A stretch of 64,000 bases of DNA from Xylanimicrobium pachnodae JCM 13526 = NBRC 107786 (GTDB lineage Bacteria > Actinomycetota > Actinomycetes > Actinomycetales > Cellulomonadaceae), in the NCBI GenBank assembly GCA_001592145.1, contig BCWJ01000013.1:1-64000 (forward strand). Direction: 5' to 3'. A program made the translations under genes and the position numbers. This document shows positions 1 to 8,571 of this stretch, piece by piece (the stretch's first letter is position 1; every line of letters begins with the position of its first letter). A model generated the notes under the pieces. The model saw only the letters and a program-made list of their open reading frames with translations. It searched no databases and was not told the DNA's origin.

Positions 1-71
1 GCCCCTAGCCCGCGCGGACGCGCCCCTCGTCATCCTGCACGACGTCGCAGGGCCCAGAAGCAGGGCGGGTG

Positions 72-422
72 TCAGCCGCCGTTGAGCATGCGCAGGTGAC
101 CGCGCCGGGCGGTCTCGGAGACGTTCGGGGGCTCGGGTGCGGGTGGCCGTACCCGGCCGGCCTCCCGCACGGCCTCCGCGAGGGCGGAGATGTCGTCGGG
201 TGAGGGCCCGGCGTCCTCGTACTGCGGCGCGAGCCGGACGACCTCCCACCCGCGGGGCGCCGTGAGGCGCTCGGCGTGCCCGGCGCACAGGTCGTAGCTG
301 TGCGGCTCGGCGTGCTGGGCCAGCGGGCCGAGCACCGCGGTCGAGTCCGCGTACACATAGGTGAGGGTCGCGACGGCTGCCTGCTGGCACGCGGTTCGCG
401 AACACTGCCTGACCGATCTCAC
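72..422 (-). CDS. DUF3499 family protein
   Basis: A 116-residue protein of unknown function, recognised as the actinobacterial DUF3499 family (Rv3258c in M. tuberculosis). Visible candidates for a metal site are C7-X4-C12 near the N-terminus and C46-X2-H49 within SYDLCAGHA. There is no signal peptide or membrane segment, so it is probably cytoplasmic. It is divergent from the metallopeptidase-family gene that follows, the same neighbour it has in mycobacteria. Its 3' side meets the window edge, and only 71 bases remain there, too few to name the next gene. Family assignment is firm; the function is unknown and metal binding is inference. Confidence 0.85.
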   Translation of the reverse strand: MRSVRQCSRTACQQAAVATLTYVYADSTAVLGPLAQHAEPHSYDLCAGHAERLTAPRGWEVVRLAPQYEDAGPSPDDISALAEAVREAGRVRPPAPEPPNVSETARRGHLRMLNGG

Positions 423-504
423 GGCGTGACCCTACGCCCCCGGCGCGCCATCGCCGGGTGCCCACGCCGAGGGTCTGCGTGCCGCAGCGCCGTACGCTCG
501 TCCG

Positions 505-1050
505 GTGGGACCACACGGATCGTCGCGGGGACAGCCCGCCCCTCGCCCGCACGGACACTCGAGGCGGCAACGGACCGGCACCTGGGCGGGCGGCGCGGAC
601 GACGCCGCGGCCCGCGCGCTGGAGGCCGGCCCCGACCTGGGCGCGCGGCGTCGCGACCGCCGGGGCAGGGGCCTGCGCGGCCCCCTGATCCCCGCGGTGC
701 TGCCCGCGCACCGCACGCGCGCCGAGCAGTTCGACGACCTGGTGCTCGATGCGGTCGAGGACGTCGAGCGGACGTGGGCGCGCCAGCTCGCCGGCACCGA
801 GTTCGCGGTCGAGGACGTGCCCCCGTCGGACCCGGCACCGTGGGAGCACGGTGGCGTTCCCCTGGGCCGCTGCTTCCCGGCGGAGGCGGGCCAACCAGCG
901 CGCGTCGTCGTCTACCGGCGCCCGCTCGAGCTGCGCGCCCAGGACGAGGACGACCTGGCCGACCTGGTGCACGACGTCGTCGTCGAGCAGGTGGCGCACC
1001 TGCTGGCACGCACGCCCGAGGAGATCGACCCCCACTTCGAGGGTCGATAG
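505..1050 (+). CDS. Metallopeptidase family protein (zincin-like, DUF1025 type)
   Basis: A 181-residue protein resembling the small actinobacterial metallopeptidase-family proteins next to DUF3499 (Rv3259 position). The conserved core (about residues 65-181) has the region where the family carries a zincin helix. Here it reads HDVVVEQVAH, so the usual HExxH is not present in canonical form. The first 60 residues are Arg/Gly-rich and poorly conserved in appearance, so the GTG used here could be too early; an alternative start near residue 40-60 is possible. No signal peptide. Whether it is an active peptidase is doubtful from the sequence. Confidence 0.7.
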   Translation: MGPHGSSRGQPAPRPHGHSRRQRTGTWAGGADDAAARALEAGPDLGARRRDRRGRGLRGPLIPAVLPAHRTRAEQFDDLVLDAVEDVERTWARQLAGTEFAVEDVPPSDPAPWEHGGVPLGRCFPAEAGQPARVVVYRRPLELRAQDEDDLADLVHDVVVEQVAHLLARTPEEIDPHFEGR

Positions 1051-1087
1051 CCGTCAGGCACCTCGGGGCACGCCGCGTCACCCGGGC

Positions 1088-2764
1088 TCAGGGCGCGTCG
1101 ACCTGACGGACCCGCACGGTCCCGCCCGCGTCGCCCGCGCCCGTGGGGCTCAGGCTCGCCACGAGGGCGCGGGGTGCGTGGCCGTCGGAAGCCGTGAGCT
1201 CGAGGCCCCAGACGACGGGGGCGGCCGAACCCGTGCCGTCCGCGTCGTCGGCGCCCGTGTCCACGGTGAGCAGCGCGGGCACCACGCCGTCCGGCAGCTC
1301 ACCGGCCAGGTCGGCGACGCTCAGCCGCTCGACCCTGCCGGGCTCCAGGATCACCTCGCGCTCGGCGAGGCGCGCGCCGTTCGTGCCCAGCACCCGCACG
1401 ACGGCGGAGGTGACGGGCTCGTCGGGGACGTTCCCGTCGCGCGTGGCGGGGACGGCGCCGATGGAGAGCACGGACTCGATCGGCTGATGCGCAGGAACCG
1501 CCACCTGGCCGGATCCCGCCCACGTGTCGAGCGACCGGGCCGCGCTCCAGGCGACGTCGAGCAGGGTGCCGGCCACCGCGGCGTCGTCAGGGGTGGCGCT
1601 GGCGCGCGAGTAGCCGGCGGCGGCGACCACGGGCACGTCGGCATCCACCACCACGGCGTACCCGCCCGCGGGCAGCCCGCCCAGCGGCACGTCCGTGACC
1701 ACCCCCGGGTCCAGCGCCACGGCGTCGGCGCCCCGCAACGGCACGACGCCGTCGGGCCCGAGCACGCTCACGCGCGCCGTCCCGGGCACGGCGCCCGGGG
1801 CGAGCAGGCGCAGCACCGGTGCGTCCGGGTCGTCGAGCGCCTGGCCGTCGGAGACGAGCCCGGCGATCCCCACCGAGGTCGCGGGTTCGGCACCCGGCGT
1901 GAGCACGTCGACGCCGCGAGGCAGCAGGCCGGCCAGCGCCTGCGTCTGCAGGCTCGCGGTCACGCGTGCCCCCGTCGATCGCACGTGGACCGCGATGCGC
2001 CGCTGGTCGGGCGCGACGGCCTCGAGCTGCGTGACGACGCTCTGGCCGGGTGCCACCAGGAACGAACCCCGGCTGCCCAGCGCGACCTGGCCGGCCGTGC
2101 CGTACACGTCGAGGGCGACGGTGGCGGTGCGCTCGGTCGGGTTCTGGACGGTGAGCACGGCGGTGGCGCCCACCTCGGTGCCGCCGCCCACGATCCACTG
2201 GGACGTGGCCGGTGCGGTGCACGCGGCGGCCGTCAGGCCACGCAGGTCGCCCGCCGTGGTGATCGAGGTGCCGGCCCCCGCCGCGCGCAGGGACTCCTGA
2301 CCGGCCGGCAGCGCGGTGACGACCGCCCCGGCGTCCGCGGGAGCCGTCCACGTCGCGCCGTCGCGGCCGCCGGTGAAGGCCGCGGGGTCGCTCCCCAGGG
2401 CGGCCCAGGTCGCGTCCTGACCCGCCGCCCCCAGCACGCCCGCCGTGACCGACGACTCGGTGGCCACCGGCTGCGCGTCGAACTGCGAGTCGCCCACGGC
2501 CAGCCCGTCGGGCAGCCGCGCGGGCGGTGCGCACACGAGCTGGGCGGGTGCCGGATCGGCCGCGACGTCGAGCGGCCCGGCGGTGCGCCCAACACCCGGC
2601 CCGTCCAGCGCCGCGGCCCACGTCCCGGACAGCACCGTGGCAGCCGCCACCACGCCGACGGCGACCACGCCGGTGGACGTCGCCCCGAACACGCGCAGGG
2701 CGCGGCCGGCACGGGTTCGCTCGGCGCGCCGCTCGGCGGGCGCACGCTTGTCGCTGCGGGTCAA
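1088..2764 (-). CDS. DUF5719 family membrane-anchored protein
   Basis: A 558-residue protein with a basic N-terminus (residues 1-22), one hydrophobic segment (about 25-50), then a long Ala/Gly/Val/Thr-rich extracytoplasmic part with repeated beta-type segments. This fits the actinobacterial DUF5719 family. It starts 4 nt after the stop of the giant GT2/membrane gene and is almost certainly cotranscribed with it, a pairing common in actinobacteria. This suggests an accessory role in the same envelope glycosylation step, but no catalytic motif is visible and the function is unknown. Confidence 0.8.
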   Translation of the reverse strand: MTRSDKRAPAERRAERTRAGRALRVFGATSTGVVAVGVVAAATVLSGTWAAALDGPGVGRTAGPLDVAADPAPAQLVCAPPARLPDGLAVGDSQFDAQPVATESSVTAGVLGAAGQDATWAALGSDPAAFTGGRDGATWTAPADAGAVVTALPAGQESLRAAGAGTSITTAGDLRGLTAAACTAPATSQWIVGGGTEVGATAVLTVQNPTERTATVALDVYGTAGQVALGSRGSFLVAPGQSVVTQLEAVAPDQRRIAVHVRSTGARVTASLQTQALAGLLPRGVDVLTPGAEPATSVGIAGLVSDGQALDDPDAPVLRLLAPGAVPGTARVSVLGPDGVVPLRGADAVALDPGVVTDVPLGGLPAGGYAVVVDADVPVVAAAGYSRASATPDDAAVAGTLLDVAWSAARSLDTWAGSGQVAVPAHQPIESVLSIGAVPATRDGNVPDEPVTSAVVRVLGTNGARLAEREVILEPGRVERLSVADLAGELPDGVVPALLTVDTGADDADGTGSAAPVVWGLELTASDGHAPRALVASLSPTGAGDAGGTVRVRQVDAP

Positions 2765-2768
2765 TGCA

Positions 2769-5700
2769 CTACCTCCCCCGCCGGCGGCCCACGGGCAGCG
2801 CCAGCAGCACGTACACCAGCAAGATCACGCCGCCGACGCCGAACCACAGGGGGGTCCGGGCGCCCACGAGCTGAACGGTCAGGTGTCCGCCTTCCGGGGG
2901 CACCTCGAAGGCCTGCAGGCCGTCCGCCTCGACCGCGGCGAGCCGGTGGCCGTCCAGGGTCGCGTGCCACGCGGGGTTCGCGGTGGCGGCCAGGACGAGC
3001 GTGCGCGGGTCCTGCGCCGCGGGCACGCGCACGTCGACGCTGCGCCCGTCGGACGGCAGCACCGCGAGCGTCCGGGCGCGGTCACCATCGGCCGGGGCGG
3101 CGTCCGTGAGCCGCGCCCACCCGGGGGCGGGCTCGTCGCCCACGGAGACGCGCCACAGCAGGACGCCGTCGCCGTCGGTGACACGGTCCAGGCCGGGGAC
3201 CATGTCCAGCGTGGTCACGAGCTCGCCGCGGTGCGCGTCGGGTTGCTCACCGGCTGGGACGGGCGCCACCTGCACCGCCCCGATGCCCAGGTCCGCGAGC
3301 TGCGACGCCAGCCCGGTCTCCTGCCCGACGTCGAGGGCGGCGGCCAGGGCGTCCAGCCGGTCGGGCTCGGTGCGGTCCTGCGCACGCACGACGACGGACG
3401 AGTCGATCAGCGCGGTCCCGTCGGCGCGCAGCAGGGAGTACGTGGCGCCGTCGTCGTCCCTGCCGAGCTGCAGGATGCGCGCGGAGCGCGGGGGCGCCTG
3501 CATCTGCCGGCCGACGGCGGGAACCACCCCGGACGAGGCGGCGCGCAGGTCGCCCAGGTGCAGGCCGTGCAGGCTGTCGGCCATCCACGACGCGGCACCC
3601 GCACCCGGCAGCAGCACCAGCGCGGTGAGCACCACGGCGGAGCCCGCCCGGCCCAGCCGCACCGCCCAGGTCGGCTCGGCGGCGGCCACGGCCTCCCGCG
3701 CCTTGGGCGCACCCAGCAGGGCCGCTCCTCCCAGCCCGAGGAGCACGACGCTGGCGCCCGGGCCGGGCCAGGAGCCCTGACCCACGGCGAACATCCCCAC
3801 GACCACGCCGCTCGCGGCGAGCAGCCACGCCGTACGGGCCCCGCCCACCACGCGCGGGCGGGCCAGCGCGGCGCACGCGAGCACCACCAGGAGCCCACCG
3901 AACACCCACGGCGCCACGGTCGCGAGCCAGGCCAGCACGCGGTGCGCGTCCGCGCCTGCCCCGAACCACGCCTGCGGCACCTGGGCGTGGCCGAGCAGGA
4001 GCTGCCAGCCCGCGGGCGCGTCGCCCAGCCCGGCCGTGGCACCCGGCTCGGCGAACAGCAGCCGCCAGCCGCCGTCGCCCCAGGTGCGCACCAGGTAGAG
4101 CCAGAACGGTGCCGCGACCACGGCCGACGGGACCAGCGCCACCACCAGGTTCTTGCGGTCGCGGGGTGCGGCGAACAGCCCGACGACGGCGATGGCCACG
4201 GCGACCACCACGAGTGCCGGCGCCGCGGCGACGACCGTCGCGACGAGCAGCCCGGCGGCCGCGGCCGCGCCCAGCGAGCCACGGCGCAACCGGTCCGTGC
4301 GCCACAGCTGGCGCACCCGCACGGAGGGGTCCGGGTTGGCGGACTCGGGGATGTCCACCACGTCCCGGGCCTGCGCACCCACCGAGCGCACCACGGCGAG
4401 CGCCGCCCACGGCAGCACCAGGTGCACGAGCAGGGCGCCGTACCGGCCCGTGGCGAGCGCGGCGAGGAACGCGGGCGAGCCCGCCCAGGCGAGCGCCCCC
4501 GCGAGGCGCGCCCACACCGACCGCGTCACGCAGCCGGCGGCGAACCAGGCGCCGAGCGCCGCGAGCGGGAGCGCCGCCACGACGAGGACGTTCACCGCCG
4601 TCTGGAGCGACCCGCCGGCCAGCCAGGCGAGCACGGTCAGCGGAAGCAGCACCGGGTCCGCGGGAGCGCGCTCCCCCAGCCCGGCCGCCACCCAGCCCGA
4701 GGTCGCGGCGCGCCACACGTCGCCCGCGGTCCCCGTGCCCGGCAGCAGCGCACCGCCCACGACGCGGCCACCCTGGGCCAGGACGCCCTGCCAGCCGCCG
4801 AAGATCGCCACCGCGAGCCCGCCCGTGGCGAGCAGCGCGACCGCCAGCCCCGAACGACGCCGCACCGCGAGGCGGCGCAGCTCCACCCGTTCCAGGTCCG
4901 AGGGTGCGTAGCGCACCCGGTTCACCTCGGCGCGCGAGAGCCGCACGTCACGCCGCTCCCGGTACACGTCACGCCACGTCGCGCGCAGCGGGGCCAGGAC
5001 ACGGCGCGGCAGGGTGGCGGTGCGGGCGGCCCGGTGGCGGGCCCGCAGCAGCGGGCCGAGCCGCACCACGTTCCACAGCGCCGCGACGATCTCGTCGCGG
5101 GCCTCGCCCGGGTTCTTGAGCGCCAGCCGGTACATGGCGGCAACGGGCGCCCACAGCACCATGGCGATCAGCGCCAGCGGGAACAGCGCCGGCGGCACGT
5201 GCACGAGCCGGTGGTGCAGCTGGCTGCGACGGCGTGCGCCGTAGGACGCGGCCTCGTCCGCGCTGCGCCCGCCGCGCAGCCCGAGCAGCGACGCCTGGGC
5301 GTGGTGCACCACGGCCTCGGGGACGACGACGACGCGGTGCCCCGCGCGGCGCGCCCGCCGGCACAGGTCCAGGCCGTCACCGAAGGGGCCGTACTCCGGG
5401 TCCGTCCCGCCCAGCTGCTGCCACACGTCGGTGCGCACCAGCGACCCGGCCAGGCCCACCGCGAGCACGTCCTCGCGCGCGTCGTGCTGACCCTGGTCGA
5501 TCTCGGTGTCGTCGATCCCGGACATGCGCCGTCCCAGCGGCGAGACGGTGTGCCCCACCTCGACCAGCACCTGCCCGTCCCCGCCCGGTTCGCGCGGGGT
5601 ACCGTCCTCGTCGACCGGCCAGCGGCGCTGCTTGCACCCGGCGATCGCGACGGCCTTGGAGTGCTCGACGGCACGCAGGAGGGCGGACAGCGCGCCCGGG

Positions 5701-6098
5701 TCAGGGGCGGAGTCGTCGTGCAGCAACCACATCCAGCCGTGGGCGCCGATCGCGCCCGTGCCCAGCGCCGCATCGACCCCGGCACCGAAGGTCCGCGCCC
5801 CGGCGGCGGGCACGAACTGCGCGTCGTCCAGTCGCAGACCGAGCGAGAAGCCCGCGGTGGGTGCGGCGTCCACGTCGACGATGACGACGTCGTCGGCGCC
5901 GCGCTCCTGCGCCCGCAGCGCGGCGAGCGTCGCCGCGAGGAACGGGCTGTCACCGCGGGTGACGACGACGGCGGTGACGCGCACGACCTGCGGAATCGCC
6001 CCGGTCAGCGCGTGCACGACGTCGAGGGCGCCGTCGGTGCCGGACGACTCGTCGGGCAGACGGCTGAGCTGGGTGGTATCTGGAGCACTCATCGCCAC
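2769..6098 (-). CDS. GT2 glycosyltransferase fused to a polytopic membrane domain
   Basis: A 1109-residue protein. Residues about 40-290 are a GT-A family 2 domain: beta-strand VTAVVVTRG, a DD pair in HDDSAPDP, and an acceptor-side segment GLDLCRRARRAG followed by a conserved HH. The remaining 750 residues contain about a dozen hydrophobic segments, and the protein ends in a membrane segment plus RRRGR tail. It probably transfers a sugar to a lipid-linked or wall acceptor at the membrane; substrate not predictable. It precedes the DUF5719 gene in one operon and is transcribed away from the short gap before whiB. It is unusually long for GT2 but of a type typical of actinobacteria. Confidence 0.85.
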   Translation of the reverse strand: MAMSAPDTTQLSRLPDESSGTDGALDVVHALTGAIPQVVRVTAVVVTRGDSPFLAATLAALRAQERGADDVVIVDVDAAPTAGFSLGLRLDDAQFVPAAGARTFGAGVDAALGTGAIGAHGWMWLLHDDSAPDPGALSALLRAVEHSKAVAIAGCKQRRWPVDEDGTPREPGGDGQVLVEVGHTVSPLGRRMSGIDDTEIDQGQHDAREDVLAVGLAGSLVRTDVWQQLGGTDPEYGPFGDGLDLCRRARRAGHRVVVVPEAVVHHAQASLLGLRGGRSADEAASYGARRRSQLHHRLVHVPPALFPLALIAMVLWAPVAAMYRLALKNPGEARDEIVAALWNVVRLGPLLRARHRAARTATLPRRVLAPLRATWRDVYRERRDVRLSRAEVNRVRYAPSDLERVELRRLAVRRRSGLAVALLATGGLAVAIFGGWQGVLAQGGRVVGGALLPGTGTAGDVWRAATSGWVAAGLGERAPADPVLLPLTVLAWLAGGSLQTAVNVLVVAALPLAALGAWFAAGCVTRSVWARLAGALAWAGSPAFLAALATGRYGALLVHLVLPWAALAVVRSVGAQARDVVDIPESANPDPSVRVRQLWRTDRLRRGSLGAAAAAGLLVATVVAAAPALVVVAVAIAVVGLFAAPRDRKNLVVALVPSAVVAAPFWLYLVRTWGDGGWRLLFAEPGATAGLGDAPAGWQLLLGHAQVPQAWFGAGADAHRVLAWLATVAPWVFGGLLVVLACAALARPRVVGGARTAWLLAASGVVVGMFAVGQGSWPGPGASVVLLGLGGAALLGAPKAREAVAAAEPTWAVRLGRAGSAVVLTALVLLPGAGAASWMADSLHGLHLGDLRAASSGVVPAVGRQMQAPPRSARILQLGRDDDGATYSLLRADGTALIDSSVVVRAQDRTEPDRLDALAAALDVGQETGLASQLADLGIGAVQVAPVPAGEQPDAHRGELVTTLDMVPGLDRVTDGDGVLLWRVSVGDEPAPGWARLTDAAPADGDRARTLAVLPSDGRSVDVRVPAAQDPRTLVLAATANPAWHATLDGHRLAAVEADGLQAFEVPPEGGHLTVQLVGARTPLWFGVGGVILLVYVLLALPVGRRRGR

Positions 6099-6174
6099 TC
6101 GATCATGCGGTGGCGAGCGCTCGGATCGTGGGAGGAAGGCCCCCGGCGCGTCGCGCGGTCAGGGCGACGTGCGA

Positions 6175-6501
6175 TCAGACGGCGCGGCGCTTGAGCTTGC
6201 GGCGCTCGCGCTCCGAGAGCCCGCCCCAGATCCCGAAGCGCTCGTCATGGGCGAGGGCGTACTCGAGGCATTCGGCGCGCACCTCGCAGCTCGCGCACAC
6301 GCGCTTTGCCTCGCGGGTCGAGCCGCCCTTCTCGGGGAAGAACGCCTCCGGGTCGGTCTGGGCGCACAGCGCGCGGTCCTGCCAGCCGAGCAGCGTCTCG
6401 TCCTCGACCGGCGAACCGAACAGCGGCAGCGGGGACGCGACCCTCTCCGGTACGCGATGGGCGTCGGACGCGAAGTCGTTCTCGTCGAGCAAGTTCCACA
6501 T
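6175..6501 (-). CDS. whiB2: WhiB-family iron-sulfur transcription regulator (WhiB2/WhmD type)
   Basis: A 108-residue Wbl protein. The four cluster cysteines are C46, C69, C72 and C78 (C-X22-C-X2-C-X5-C), followed by the GIWGG turn (90-94) and a basic DNA-contacting tail RRKLKRR. In Streptomyces the ortholog WhiB partners WhiA in cell division and differentiation; in mycobacteria WhiB2/WhmD affects septation. Position beside DUF3499, wbbL and rmlD supports the WhiB2 class. The ATG has a strong AGGAGGG Shine-Dalgarno, and a clear promoter with a dyad operator lies upstream (separate entries). The 76 nt between its stop and the next gene contain nothing recognised. Confidence 0.93.
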   Translation of the reverse strand: MWNLLDENDFASDAHRVPERVASPLPLFGSPVEDETLLGWQDRALCAQTDPEAFFPEKGGSTREAKRVCASCEVRAECLEYALAHDERFGIWGGLSERERRKLKRRAV

Positions 6502-6557
6502 GGCGGGCCCTCCTGGAGCGGTACGGAACCGAGCTTTACGGAAACCGCATGCGTGAA

Positions 6558-6586
6558 ATTACACGCGTGTCTTTCGGACACGTCAA
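6558..6586 (-). promoter_or_regulatory. whiB2 promoter
   Basis: On the minus strand a TTGACG -35 (6581-6586) and TGTAAT -10 (6558-6563) are separated by exactly 17 nt, close to the housekeeping sigma consensus and the best promoter seen in the window. It points at whiB2, giving a leader of about 50 nt that ends in AGGAGGG. Confidence 0.75.
6567..6581. promoter_or_regulatory. GTGTC-N5-GACAC inverted repeat in the whiB2 promoter (candidate WhiA-type operator)
   Basis: A perfect inverted repeat, GTGTC (6567-6571) and GACAC (6577-6581) around TTTCG. It fills the spacer between -10 and -35 and touches the -35. GACAC is the known WhiA recognition core in Streptomyces. The dyad is directly visible; binding by WhiA, or WhiA with WhiB, is inference. 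Confidence 0.5.
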
Positions 6587-6645
6587 GCCGAATGTGCTAG
6601 TACGGCGCGGATTTGTGGCTTCCCCGCGCGCCATTCCCGGGCCGT

Positions 6646-6651
6646 TACCCT
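6646..6651 (+). promoter_or_regulatory. -10 box TACCCT, leaderless start of the TIGR03089 gene
   Basis: TACCCT ends 6 nt before the ATG at 6658 and no Shine-Dalgarno is present, so the transcript probably begins at the start codon. No clear -35. Confidence 0.45.
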
Positions 6652-6657
6652 GGCTCG

Positions 6658-7449
6658 ATGAGTCGTGCAACCGCAACCCCCGAAGATCTTCCCGCCCTGA
6701 TGAACTCGCTGGTCAGCGAGCCGGGGCGGCCACGGCTCACCTGGTATGGGCAGGACGCGGAACGCATCGAGCTCTCCGGCGCGGTGCTCGTGAACTGGAT
6801 CAACAAGACGACGAACCTCCTCGTCGAGGAGTTCGACGCGGCGCCAGGGTGTCGCGTGATGATCGACCTGCCCACCCACTGGCGGTCCGCGATCTGGGCG
6901 ATGGCCGCCTGGCGCACCGGCGCGACGGTCGTCATCGACGACGCACCGCGGCCCGCCGGTGAGGCCGACGTCGTCGTGACCGCCCGGCCGGAAGCGTTCG
7001 CCGGCACCACCACGGCCGACGTCGTCGCCGTCGCGCTCCCGGCGCTCGCGCGGCGGTTCGACGGCACCCTGCCACCCGGCGTGATCGACGCCGCGGGCGC
7101 GGTGATGACGTACGCGGACCAGATCCTGTGCGTCCAGGACACCGAGGCCGAACGACCCGCGCTCGTCGCCGTGCACCAGGACGCAGCCGGTGCCGTGACC
7201 GAGACCGTGGTGACCCACGGCCGGCTGCTCGACTCCGCCCGGGCAGCCGTGCAGGCCACGGCGCCGGGTGCCCGCGTGCTGCTCGACGGCCGTCACGCCC
7301 CGGCCGCCACGCTCACGGCCCTGCTGGGCACCTGGGCCGTCGGCGGCTCCGCGGTGCTCACCTCCGCCGGGCTCGCCGCAGCGCTCGACGCGGACGCCGC
7401 CCGCCGGGACCGGCTCGTCACCCAGGAAGGCGTCACCAGCCGGGCCTGA
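6658..7449 (+). CDS. TIGR03089 family protein
   Basis: A 263-residue protein recognised as the actinobacterial TIGR03089 family, short proteins related to the N-terminal part of AMP-binding (acyl-CoA synthetase-like) enzymes but lacking the full adenylation domain. Visible are the N-terminal PEDLPALMNSLVSEPGRPRLTW-type segment and central Ala/Val-rich strands. No activity is known. The ATG at 6658 is chosen over upstream in-frame starts because a -10 box lies 6 nt before it. It is divergent from whiB2. Confidence 0.8.
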   Translation: MSRATATPEDLPALMNSLVSEPGRPRLTWYGQDAERIELSGAVLVNWINKTTNLLVEEFDAAPGCRVMIDLPTHWRSAIWAMAAWRTGATVVIDDAPRPAGEADVVVTARPEAFAGTTTADVVAVALPALARRFDGTLPPGVIDAAGAVMTYADQILCVQDTEAERPALVAVHQDAAGAVTETVVTHGRLLDSARAAVQATAPGARVLLDGRHAPAATLTALLGTWAVGGSAVLTSAGLAAALDADAARRDRLVTQEGVTSRA

Positions 7450-7526
7450 CCCGGCGCTCCCTGACGCCCGTGACGCGCCTGCACCCTCCTGGTGGCCGAT
7501 GTCAGGGAACCACCATCCGGCACCAG

Positions 7527-7532
7527 TAGGCT
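7527..7532 (+). promoter_or_regulatory. -10 box TAGGCT, leaderless start of wbbL
   Basis: TAGGCT ends 8 nt before the ATG at 7541, with no ribosome binding site between. It supports this start and a leaderless transcript. Confidence 0.45.
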
Positions 7533-7540
7533 CTGGCCCG

Positions 7541-8497
7541 ATGTCCACGCCTCCCACCCCCCAGCCCCTGCCGGGTGACGGCCACCGGTCGGCCCAGGCG
7601 TGGCCGCACCCGGTGGCCCCACCCGCCGACACCGCCTCGGCACGGGTCCGCGTGATCTGCGTCGTCTACAACCCCGGCGCCGAGCTCCGGGACTTCGCGA
7701 CGACGCTCGCGGCGGCATCCACCCGCGACGTCGACCTGGTGATCGTGGACAACGGAGAACCCACCGACGTCGTACGCGAGATCGCCGCCCTGGGCGCCAC
7801 CGTGCTGCGGCACCCCGACGGCAACGTCGGCTACGGCCGCGCGGCCAACCTGGGCGCAGCGGGGTCCACCGCCGACTGGCTCGTCGTCGCGAACCCGGAC
7901 GTGCGCTGGGAGCCCGGCTCGCTCGACGTCCTGATCGACGCCGCGCAGGCCGACCCCACCGCGGGCAGCGTGGGGCCGTGCATCCTGAACACGGACGGCA
8001 GCACCTACCCGTCCGCGCGCATCCTGCCCTCCCTGACCGTGGGCACCGGGCACGCCGTCTTCCACGCGGTGTGGCCCGGCAACCCGTGGACCCGCCAGTA
8101 CAAGCAGGCGGAGCAGGCGCTGGCGACGGGGCGTCCGCACGCCGCGGGCTGGCTCTCGGGCGCGTGCCTGCTGGTCCGCCCCGCCGCGTGGGCGCAGGTG
8201 GGCGGGTTCGACGAGCGGTACTTCATGTTCTTCGAGGACGTGGACCTGGGCGACCGGCTCGGCAGGGCCGGGTGGCGCAACGTCTACGTGCCCACCGCGC
8301 GAGTCACCCACGTCCAGGGCGTCTCGTGGAAGTCCTCGCCCGCACCCATGATCCGCGCCCACCACGCGAGCGCCAAGCAGTACCTGTTCGACCGGTGGGG
8401 CGCGTGGTGGCAGGCGCCCGTCCGGCTGGCGCTGTCGCTCGGGCTCGCGCTGCGCCAACGGATCGAGATCGCCCGGTCGGACCACGAGCGCCGATAG
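7541..8497 (+). CDS. wbbL: WbbL-type rhamnosyltransferase (GT2)
   Basis: A 318-residue GT2 enzyme. Around residues 35-60 is the nucleotide-binding strand (VICVVYNPG), then NPDVRW as the metal-binding region, [11 protein letters not shown]-like and [18 protein letters not shown], which closely match mycobacterial WbbL. WbbL transfers L-rhamnose from dTDP-rhamnose onto decaprenyl-diphospho-GlcNAc, the linkage unit joining wall polysaccharide to peptidoglycan. Immediate neighbours rmlA and rmlD make the donor and reproduce the mycobacterial gene order. It acts at the inner face of the membrane. The acceptor in this organism is inferred by homology. Confidence 0.85.
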   Translation: MSTPPTPQPLPGDGHRSAQAWPHPVAPPADTASARVRVICVVYNPGAELRDFATTLAAASTRDVDLVIVDNGEPTDVVREIAALGATVLRHPDGNVGYGRAANLGAAGSTADWLVVANPDVRWEPGSLDVLIDAAQADPTAGSVGPCILNTDGSTYPSARILPSLTVGTGHAVFHAVWPGNPWTRQYKQAEQALATGRPHAAGWLSGACLLVRPAAWAQVGGFDERYFMFFEDVDLGDRLGRAGWRNVYVPTARVTHVQGVSWKSSPAPMIRAHHASAKQYLFDRWGAWWQAPVRLALSLGLALRQRIEIARSDHERR

Positions 8498-8557
8498 GCG
8501 CCGCCAACGGTCTGCGTTCGCGCGGGCAGCACCGAGCGGCGGCGCGACGCCGTCGGG

Positions 8558-8563
8558 CACAAT
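8558..8563 (+). promoter_or_regulatory. -10 box CACAAT, probable leaderless start of rmlA
   Basis: CACAAT ends 8 nt before the rmlA ATG at 8572; a weak GGGGAA lies between and could instead act as a Shine-Dalgarno. Confidence 0.3.
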
Positions 8564-8571
8564 GGGGAACC

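Noticed and set aside
2445-6194. Very long open frames antisense to the giant GT2 gene and similar frames elsewhere
   Set aside because: High-GC third-position bias makes such frames common; translations are Arg/Ala/Gly/Pro-rich without domains, while the opposite strand encodes a clear protein.
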